A stretch of DNA of 5,168 nt, from positions 1 through 5,168 of the forward strand of contig JALUKO010000063.1 of the NCBI GenBank assembly GCA_027056525.1, written 5' to 3'. The stretch's first letter is position 1; every line of letters starts with the position of its first letter. Under the pieces are notes generated by a model. That model was not told the DNA's origin, ran no database searches, and saw only the letters and a list, made by a program, of their open reading frames with translations. Both the position numbers and the translations under genes were made by a program. This DNA is from Helicobacteraceae bacterium. Lineage in GTDB: Bacteria; Campylobacterota; Campylobacteria; Campylobacterales; Sulfurimonadaceae. This document shows positions 1 through 5,168 of this stretch, one piece after another.

Positions 1-313
1 TCGTATAGAGCAACTAAAAACAAAAACACAGGTAGAGCTTGCCAAAAAAGGTATTGCACTTAAAGTAGATAAGATCAGAACTGAGATCGAGTCTTATAAC
101 TCTAACATCGATTCACTTGAAAAAGAGCTGCTTTTAGCAAATGAAATCTACAATAATTATGAAGGTAGATATAGAGAAAAGCTTGTTTCTATGAGTGATG
201 TTATCATTAAACAATCGCAACAGATTCAAAAAATCTTACAATTACAAATGGTAAAAAACAAACGTAACGAAAGAATTTTCGCATTAATAAAACTAGCAAA
301 TGGAGATAACTAA
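1..313 (+). CDS. TolC-family outer membrane efflux protein, C-terminal fragment
   Basis: This is the 3' end of a gene that starts left of the window. The frame is open from base 2 and gives 103 residues before the TAA at 311-313. The fragment is almost entirely helical and rich in K, E, Q, N and I, as expected for the long periplasmic alpha-barrel helices of TolC-type channels. A pattern near fragment residues 53-68 (YEGRYREKLVSMSDVI) resembles the 'Y..G..S..D.L' segment that precedes the last long helix in this family. No membrane segment or cytoplasmic-type domain is visible. It would form the outer membrane exit duct of the tripartite pump encoded downstream, and its position directly before an RND adaptor and permease strongly supports this. 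Its stop codon overlaps the start of the adaptor gene (TAATG). The signal peptide and beta-barrel strands are outside the window, so the assignment rests on helix pattern and context. Confidence 0.82.
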   Translation, partial: RIEQLKTKTQVELAKKGIALKVDKIRTEIESYNSNIDSLEKELLLANEIYNNYEGRYREKLVSMSDVIIKQSQQIQKILQLQMVKNKRNERIFALIKLANGDN

Positions 314-315
314 TG
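301..315 (+). promoter_or_regulatory. Coupled stop/start with Shine-Dalgarno for the adaptor
   Basis: A GGAG at 302-305 lies inside the last codons of the TolC-like gene, seven bases before the ATG at 313. The stop of the upstream gene and this start share one base (TAATG, 311-315). The arrangement fixes the adaptor start and suggests translational coupling. Confidence 0.75.
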
Positions 316-1101
316 AAAAAACTATTGATACTATTAGCACTTGGTGCTTCTTTGATTGCCGAGACCTTAACACTCTCTGGGAGTATCATTTCAGACAACC
401 AGAAAATGATCACAAGTAGGTTTATGGGTTTTGTTACGGAAGTGAAAGTTTCAGAAGGTGATTTTGTAAAAAAAGGGCAGCTTCTCTACACAATAGATTC
501 AAAAGAGATAGATACTGCTCTTACACAGGTAAAACTTGGAATTTCCCAGGCACAACTCTCTTTGCAGATGTATCAAAATCAGTACACCAATGTAAAGATC
601 AACCTTGAACGTCATAAAAGACTTCTCAAAAAAGATATGGTTTCAAAGTTTGAAGTAGAAAACCTTCAACTCGCTGAACGCAACCTTGCAGCTATGATAG
701 ATATAGCAAAAAAGCAAGTAGCACAGGCACAAACACAACTTGAAGAGGTTAAAAATCAGTATCGTTATTTAAACATTGTAGCTCCAAATGATGGTGTTAT
801 TGTTGCTAAAAATATCAAAGTAGGTGAAATGGCAATGCCGGGTATGCCTGCCATTGTACTTTCTGACCTTACAAATCTTAAAGTATCTGCGGAGATCCCT
901 GAGAGTGAACTACAGATGATCAAGTATGGTAAAAAAGTTGCAATTGAGATCCCATCATTAAAACTTAAAACCATTGGTACTGTAACAGCTATCATCCCTA
1001 ACTCAAACCCAATGACACATACATTTAAAATAAAAATATCGTTTAAAACAAATAGCAAGTCAGTGTACCCTGGAATGTATGCTACAGTAAAAATCAACTA
1101 A
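313..1101 (+). CDS. RND efflux periplasmic adaptor (membrane fusion protein, HlyD/AcrA type), compact form
   Basis: This is the periplasmic adaptor linking the RND permease to the TolC-like channel. Residues 1-16 form a signal peptide (KK, then a Leu/Ile/Ala core) with likely cleavage after Ala16. There is no lipobox Cys, so the protein is probably not a lipoprotein. The first lipoyl half is at about 30-62 (GFVTEVKVSEGDFVKKGQ) and the second at about 152-185 (IVAPNDGVIVAKNIKVGE). Between them, about 63-150, is an alpha-helical hairpin. The hairpin tip carries Arg100, Leu104 and Ser111, which is exactly the R-x3-L-x6-S spacing of the TolC-docking motif in AcrA/MacA-type adaptors. A beta-barrel domain follows at about 188-262 and ends at PGMYATVKI. 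At 262 residues it is much shorter than AcrA (about 400), and the C-terminal membrane-proximal domain appears to be absent. The stop is followed nine bases later by the permease start. The substrate cannot be inferred. Confidence 0.93.
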   Translation: MKKLLILLALGASLIAETLTLSGSIISDNQKMITSRFMGFVTEVKVSEGDFVKKGQLLYTIDSKEIDTALTQVKLGISQAQLSLQMYQNQYTNVKINLERHKRLLKKDMVSKFEVENLQLAERNLAAMIDIAKKQVAQAQTQLEEVKNQYRYLNIVAPNDGVIVAKNIKVGEMAMPGMPAIVLSDLTNLKVSAEIPESELQMIKYGKKVAIEIPSLKLKTIGTVTAIIPNSNPMTHTFKIKISFKTNSKSVYPGMYATVKIN

Positions 1102-1110
1102 GGTAAAACT

Positions 1111-2709
1111 ATGAATCATGTAAAGCCTTATCAGCCAAAAGATATAGCTGGAAAGCTCGCAAAAACATTTCTAAGAAACCCTTTAACGATGGTTCTTGGT
1201 ATCTTCTTGCTTGCTATTGGATATATATCACTCTCCATTATGCCTCGTGAAGAAAATCCCCAAATGGTCGTCAGTGGTTCAACTGTTATAGTTGCACTTC
1301 CGGGTGCAAGCGCTGCAGAAGTTGAAAAAGTGATCGTAAGACCTTTAGAGAGAAAACTTAAAGAGATCAAAGGGGTGGAGCATATTTACGGCATGGCTAT
1401 GGACAATGTAGGGATCGTCAATGCCGCTTTTTTCATAGGTGAGAAAAAAGAGGACTCCAATCTTAAAGTCTATGACAAAATCATGCAAAATACCGATATG
1501 TTCCCAAAAGGGATCATGCAACCTATTATTAAACCACTTGATATTGATGTTGATATCCCTATCGTCTCCGTTGCCTTTTTCTCCAATAACAAAAACATGA
1601 GTAAAACACAACTTTATGAAAAAGTAAAAGATATCCAGCATACGCTCAACGGTCTTGACAATGTTGCCGTTACAGAGCTCAAAGGTGGAAACAAGCACCA
1701 GTTCAACATAGAAGTGGATCTTTACAAACTCTCCGGCTATAACCTTTCTATGGGTCAGATCGTTCAGGCAGTTCAATCGCTTGCATACAATGTACCTGCA
1801 ATAAAAAACAGAACAAAAGACAATGAGATCGTCATGGTTGGCGTACAAAATGCCATAGAGAGTGCTGATGATATCGGTAACATCATAGTAGCTGAATATA
1901 TGGGCTCTCCAATATATCTCAATCAAGTAGCAAAGGTGCAAAGCTCTTATGATATTCAAAACTTTAAATCTGCCCAGATCAGCATAAACAATGGTGATAC
2001 AGAGTTCACACCTTTGCAAGATCAGGTCACACTCACAGTCTCAAAACTTCAAGGTACCAACGCGGTTGTGATCGCTGATGAAATCAAAACACAACTAGAA
2101 GAGCTAAAGGAGACTTTGGCTAAAGATGGTATCAACTATGTTATCACAAGAAATGACGGTGAAAGAGCAAATGAAGCGGTTAATGAACTTGTTTTTCACC
2201 TCGTTCTCTCTATAGTTATCATCGCTATTTTACTTGTACTTGTACTTGGCTGGAGAGAATCACTTATCGTTACTTTTACGGTACCTGCCATTTTAGCGAT
2301 CACTTTGTTCATAGCATACCTAACGGGGCAAACGATCAACAGAATCACCCTGTTTGCTTTCTTGTTATCGCTTGGGCTTCTTGTGGATGCTGCTATTATT
2401 GTGATTGAAAATATTCACAGACACTACCATTCGGTTGAATCTGCACACGAGGATGTTGATGATCTTATGATCAAAGCAACAGATGAGATCGGACCGCCGA
2501 CAAACATCGCAACCTTGGCTATTATCATGACAATGGTGCCTATGGCGTTTGTTGGTCAGATGATGGGACAGTTTATGAAACCGATTCCAGCAAATGTGCC
2601 GGTAGCTCTTGTAGCTTCCCTATTTGTCGCATATATATTTACACCTTATTTAGCACTCAGAATGCTGAAAAAACCAGACCATCATAACCAAAAGAAAGGG
2701 GGCCATTAA
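1111..2709 (+). CDS. RND efflux permease, N-terminal half (TM1-TM6)
   Basis: This encodes the first half of an RND (AcrB/CusA superfamily) proton-driven exporter. TM1 is at about residues 24-44 and is followed by MPREENPQ, a typical RND sequence at the start of the periplasmic loop. The porter/docking loop covers about 47-358 and includes VALPGASAAEVEKVIVRPLE. TM2 (361-380), TM3 (385-406), TM4 (412-436), TM5 (464-482) and TM6 (494-514) follow. TM4 reads GLLVDAAIIVIEN. Asp426 aligns with the first of AcrB's two proton-relay aspartates (D407), and Ala427 replaces the second (D408), as also seen in CusA-type pumps. The protein is 532 residues, about half the usual RND length of about 1050, and stops in the cytoplasmic linker after TM6 (KKPDHHNQKKGGH). 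The start is fixed by the adaptor stop, which is in the same frame three codons upstream, and by TAAGG at 1099-1103. The missing half is the next gene. The substrate is unknown. Confidence 0.94.
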   Translation: MNHVKPYQPKDIAGKLAKTFLRNPLTMVLGIFLLAIGYISLSIMPREENPQMVVSGSTVIVALPGASAAEVEKVIVRPLERKLKEIKGVEHIYGMAMDNVGIVNAAFFIGEKKEDSNLKVYDKIMQNTDMFPKGIMQPIIKPLDIDVDIPIVSVAFFSNNKNMSKTQLYEKVKDIQHTLNGLDNVAVTELKGGNKHQFNIEVDLYKLSGYNLSMGQIVQAVQSLAYNVPAIKNRTKDNEIVMVGVQNAIESADDIGNIIVAEYMGSPIYLNQVAKVQSSYDIQNFKSAQISINNGDTEFTPLQDQVTLTVSKLQGTNAVVIADEIKTQLEELKETLAKDGINYVITRNDGERANEAVNELVFHLVLSIVIIAILLVLVLGWRESLIVTFTVPAILAITLFIAYLTGQTINRITLFAFLLSLGLLVDAAIIVIENIHRHYHSVESAHEDVDDLMIKATDEIGPPTNIATLAIIMTMVPMAFVGQMMGQFMKPIPANVPVALVASLFVAYIFTPYLALRMLKKPDHHNQKKGGH

Positions 2710-2711
2710 TG
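2694..2711 (+). promoter_or_regulatory. Strong Shine-Dalgarno and TAATG junction between permease halves; G5 tract
   Basis: AAAGGGGG at 2695-2702 can pair with the 16S rRNA 3' end through AAGGGGG, with one G-U wobble. It sits six bases before the ATG at 2709. The stop of the first half-gene (2707-2709) overlaps that ATG. This supports separate, coupled translation of the second half. The frame of the second half is closed upstream by a TAA at 2685-2687. Adding one G to the G5 run at 2698-2702 would read straight through into the second half, so the tract is also a potential frameshift site. Confidence 0.7.
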
Positions 2712-4424
2712 TTTAAAAAATTTGAACTTATTCTTTTAGGCGCCATTGAAAGCCCTATGAAAAGAAGAATGATTCTTTTAGGGACTCTTGTAGCATTTAT
2801 TTTATCTGTACTTATGATAGCTCCTACCAAAATGGTACTTGCAAAAATGCTTCCGGGAAAAAACAACGATACATTTACTATCTATGCAACCTTGGCAAAT
2901 GGAAGTTCCATACAGCAGACTAAACGTGTAACTGATTGTATCGTGCAACATATCCAAAAAGAAAAAGAGGTTACAGACACAGAAGTGTTCCTTGGTATGG
3001 GAGCACCGCTTGATTTTGCAGGTCTCATCAAGGGTTCTCATTTCAAGAACTCTGAAAATGTTGCTGAAATTGTGTTAAACCTTACTAAAAAACATGACAG
3101 AAGCGAACCTTCATACTTTATGGTTCAGAGAATGAGACCGGCTGTGACACAAGAGTGTGGCTCAATCTATCCAAATACTGTTATCTCCTTTGTAGAGCCA
3201 CCGGCAGGTCCTCCGGTACTTGCTGCTATCGTAGCCGAAATCTATGGTGATAATGCAGAGGGTATCAGAACATTGGCATACAGAGTTTCTGAAATATTTA
3301 AAAAAACAGAAGGTCTTGTTGATGTTGATGTTATGGAAGATGAGATCTATGATACATTTGAAATAAAGGTAAACCCCACAAAAGTAGCTCGCTCAGGTGT
3401 TTCCGTAAAACAGCTCAACGATATTTTATATCTTGCGTTTGAGGGGATGGATATAGCGGTTAAAAATTCTCATGTATATAATAATCAAATTCCGATCTAT
3501 CTCTCTTTGAGTCAAGACTCTAAAAAGTTTACAAAAAAAGATATCAAAGCTGTTACCATGAAGCTTACATCTTTAAAGCTTATGAATAAAATGGGAATGA
3601 TGACACCAATCACAGAACTGGTAAGCATAATCCCTAAAAAATCAAACCCAATGATTATGAGTAAAAACCTTCATCAAATGACAAATGTAGTTGCTGAGAC
3701 AGATATGGTCTCTCAGGTATACCCTCTTATGGAAGCTAGAGATGCTATTTTAAACACCTTCAGCGATACTTATGATATAGAAAAGATCGGTTTATTTGAT
3801 CTGCAACTCACAGATAAGCAAACAGGAAAAGTTTACAAACTCGTCTGGGATGGGGAGATGAAGGTCACACTTGATACATTTGCGCAACTTGGCGGTGCAT
3901 TTATCGCTGCTCTTGTTCTTATATTTTTACTGATGGTGATCTACTACAAAAGTTATACGCTAAGTGGCATCATACTTCTAGGTTCATTCCTCTCTATTAT
4001 TGGTGTGATTGTCGGTCACTGGATCATGAATCTCTTTACAGCAGATACATTCTTCCTTACCGCAACATCACTGATAGGGTTTATTGCCCTCATTGGTATC
4101 AGTTCACGTAACTCCTTGTTACTCATCGACTTTACCAAATCACTTATGGATGAAAAAGGTATGCATAAAGCAGAAGCGATCTCGTTTGCCGCAGCGACTC
4201 GTGCAAAGCCGATCTTTTTAACTGCAGCGGCCATTATACTTGCTTCGGCACTTCTTGCGGGTGATGCTGTATTTGGTGGTTTAGGTGTTGCTCTTATGTT
4301 TGGAACAATCGCAGCTGTCATAGCTTCTTTAGTTGTTGTTCCTGTTCTTCTTTACAATGCCGATCTGGAACGTCATTTCAACTTCCACGAGAAAAAAGCT
4401 GTATCTGTAAACGATCCACTCTAA
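2709..4424 (+). CDS. RND efflux permease, C-terminal half (TM7-TM12)
   Basis: This is the second half of the RND exporter, 571 residues, beginning with a short charged cytoplasmic helix. TM7 is at about 21-38. The second periplasmic porter/docking loop covers about 39-390 and contains the recognisable stretch EPPAGPPVLAAIVAEIYG at 163-180. TM8 (394-413), TM9 (418-436), TM10 (453-475), TM11 (501-518) and TM12 (525-548) follow, then a cytoplasmic tail. TM10 reads GISSRNSLLLIDF; Arg467 occupies the position of AcrB's relay lysine K940. No segment of a normal C-terminal half seems to be missing, and there is no internal stop, so the gene does not look decayed. It cannot work alone, because the TM4 aspartate is in the preceding gene. 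The two products should assemble into one permease protomer in the inner membrane. An alternative is that the two genes are one coding sequence broken by a single-base indel in the G5 tract just upstream. Confidence 0.94.
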   Translation: MFKKFELILLGAIESPMKRRMILLGTLVAFILSVLMIAPTKMVLAKMLPGKNNDTFTIYATLANGSSIQQTKRVTDCIVQHIQKEKEVTDTEVFLGMGAPLDFAGLIKGSHFKNSENVAEIVLNLTKKHDRSEPSYFMVQRMRPAVTQECGSIYPNTVISFVEPPAGPPVLAAIVAEIYGDNAEGIRTLAYRVSEIFKKTEGLVDVDVMEDEIYDTFEIKVNPTKVARSGVSVKQLNDILYLAFEGMDIAVKNSHVYNNQIPIYLSLSQDSKKFTKKDIKAVTMKLTSLKLMNKMGMMTPITELVSIIPKKSNPMIMSKNLHQMTNVVAETDMVSQVYPLMEARDAILNTFSDTYDIEKIGLFDLQLTDKQTGKVYKLVWDGEMKVTLDTFAQLGGAFIAALVLIFLLMVIYYKSYTLSGIILLGSFLSIIGVIVGHWIMNLFTADTFFLTATSLIGFIALIGISSRNSLLLIDFTKSLMDEKGMHKAEAISFAAATRAKPIFLTAAAIILASALLAGDAVFGGLGVALMFGTIAAVIASLVVVPVLLYNADLERHFNFHEKKAVSVNDPL

Positions 4425-4434
4425 CAAAAACAAA

Positions 4435-4468
4435 AGAGATCTTCCCATTTGATTATGGGGAGTTCTCT
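4435..4468. terminator. Hairpin terminator between convergent genes
   Basis: AGAGATCTTCCCAT (4435-4448) pairs with ATGGGGAGTTCTCT (4455-4468) around a six-base loop. The 14-position stem has one T-T mismatch and one G-T wobble. It lies ten bases from the stop of each flanking gene, so it can serve both. In the minus direction the stem is followed by a T-rich tract (complement of 4425-4434, TTTGTTTTTG), a good intrinsic terminator for the DUF2130 gene. In the plus direction the tail (GCTTATCTCATTATTT) is only moderately T-rich, so termination of the pump operon may be less efficient. Confidence 0.75.
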
Positions 4469-4478
4469 GCTTATCTCA

Positions 4479-5168
4479 TTATTTACCCTCATCTAAGTCA
4501 CTATAAGGCAATTCCAAAGCTTTGACACTACCAATAGCATTACCGGCAATCCCTTTGATAGATCCATACATCCCAATCGTATTTTCCAACACTTTGTCTA
4601 TCTGTTTTTCTCTTTGTTTCCAGATTCTAGCCATTGAACGCTTTTCACTATCCAGATCACTTTGCATCTGAGTAAAACCCTCTACAATAGCTTCGATTTG
4701 CATACTAAACTCTGTACTGGTAAGATAGCTATAGAGTAAGCTCATTTTATCTGTTTTATTTTCCTCGCCTTTTTTAGCATGACTGAGTTTTATAACACTT
4801 TCTCTCAGTACTGAAGACAGACCTTTAAACTCTTCAAAAGTACATACCCAAACACCTTCTACTAAACCCATTCTATCCAAACCTGAGGGTAATACCTGAG
4901 TAACCAATACACCGACATCTACCCCTTTATCTCTCATGTCTGCTTTAAATTTTTCTATCCAGGTTTTTTGAAAGTCTTTTGTTCGTTTACTTTCGTAGTA
5001 AATCTTTCCACAGTTTTGAACCTCTCTTGTATGTACCACTTGGATACAGTCAGCTCCTCTTGCACCCTTTTTTATCTCTACTATGGCATCAAATGGATAC
5101 TTACTCGCAAGATACTCCTCTATGGCCAGCTCTTGCACTTCCCCTTGGAGCTGCATACTTCCCTGTTC
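4479..5168 (-). CDS. DUF2130-family protein with nuclease-like D...ExK motif, C-terminal part
   Basis: The frame is open to the right edge. The Met at 5154-5156 is unlikely to be the true start, because the codons before it (E-Q-G-S) continue the open frame and precede a conserved core; family members are about 400 residues with an N-terminal coiled coil. Numbering from that Met, the core begins MQLQGEVQELAIEEYL. Asp36 (in KKGARGAD) and Glu55-Ser-Lys57 (in CGKIYYESKRTK) give the D-Xn-ExK arrangement of PD-(D/E)xK-type nucleases. WIEKFKADMRDKGVDVGVLV and VWVCTFEEF are also typical of DUF2130. The C-terminal part (about 155-210) is helical and includes EKRSMARIWKQREKQIDKV and MYGSIKGIAGNAIG, matching the usual end of the family, so the 3' end is complete. 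I see no signal peptide or membrane segment in the visible part; it is probably cytoplasmic. Nuclease activity is inferred from the motif only. The gene is convergent with the pump operon and probably unrelated to it. Confidence 0.9.
   Translation of the reverse strand, partial: EQGSMQLQGEVQELAIEEYLASKYPFDAIVEIKKGARGADCIQVVHTREVQNCGKIYYESKRTKDFQKTWIEKFKADMRDKGVDVGVLVTQVLPSGLDRMGLVEGVWVCTFEEFKGLSSVLRESVIKLSHAKKGEENKTDKMSLLYSYLTSTEFSMQIEAIVEGFTQMQSDLDSEKRSMARIWKQREKQIDKVLENTIGMYGSIKGIAGNAIGSVKALELPYSDLDEGK

Noticed and set aside
765..1097. A 110-codon minus-strand open frame opposite the adaptor gene.
   Set aside because: The plus strand encodes the second lipoyl half and beta-barrel of the adaptor. 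The antisense translation shows no domain.
1345..2019. A 224-codon minus-strand open frame antisense to the first permease half.
   Set aside because: It lies wholly inside a clear RND coding region. Its translation is Cys/Phe/Tyr/Ile-rich without recognisable domains, so it is a shadow of the real gene.
2692..2703. A programmed -1 ribosomal frameshift site joining the permease halves.
   Set aside because: The frame relation is right (-1), but neither AAA-GGG nor GGG-GGC in the zero frame fits the X-XXY-YYZ pattern, and I saw no clear downstream stem-loop. Re-initiation from the strong Shine-Dalgarno is the simpler reading.
4016..4321. A 101-codon minus-strand open frame opposite the end of the second permease half.
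   Set aside because: The plus strand here encodes conserved TM10-TM12 of an RND permease. The Ala-rich antisense product is a by-product of its codon use.
2709..4424. The second permease half as a pseudogene remnant.
   Set aside because: It has a good ribosome binding site, a complete loop and six TM segments, retained family motifs and no internal stop. Nothing indicates decay.
5154..5156. ATG (minus strand) as the true start of the DUF2130 gene.
   Set aside because: The frame stays open to the window edge, the Met is part of a conserved-looking core (GSMQLQGEVQE), and family members have a long N-terminal region. The gene is cut by the window edge.

Overview
The window looks like an AT-rich bacterial chromosome segment, densely packed with genes. 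Codon choice, short intergenic gaps and the style of the proteins suggest Campylobacterota (a Sulfurimonas/Sulfurovum-like organism). That placement is inference; no rRNA or other taxonomic marker is present.

About 85% of the window is a plus-strand operon for a tripartite RND efflux pump. In order it holds: the 3' end of a TolC-family outer membrane channel (1-313), a short periplasmic adaptor (313-1101), and an RND inner-membrane permease encoded as two consecutive half-genes (1111-2709 and 2709-4424). Two of the three junctions are TAATG stop/start overlaps, and the third leaves a 9-base gap, so the genes are probably co-transcribed and translationally coupled. The operon promoter lies upstream of the window. 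The expected assembly is a permease trimer in the inner membrane (here probably three pairs of halves), joined by the adaptor to the TolC-like channel, exporting an unknown substrate with proton motive force.

The most notable feature is the permease split. It falls exactly between TM6 and TM7, the boundary of the ancient internal duplication of RND proteins. Each half keeps six membrane segments and one large periplasmic loop. A strong Shine-Dalgarno sequence precedes the second half. However, the same G5 tract that forms this Shine-Dalgarno would fuse both halves into one 1104-residue protein if it were one G longer. A true split, a recent or phase-variable frameshift, and a sequencing error therefore all remain possible.

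A 54-base intergenic region (4425-4478) contains a hairpin terminator. Beyond it, in convergent orientation, is the C-terminal part of a DUF2130-family protein (4479-5168, minus strand) with a D...ExK nuclease-like signature. It runs off the right edge of the window. I see no tRNA, rRNA, CRISPR array, insertion sequence or attachment site. Apart from the permease split, this looks like an ordinary efflux locus rather than a new system.
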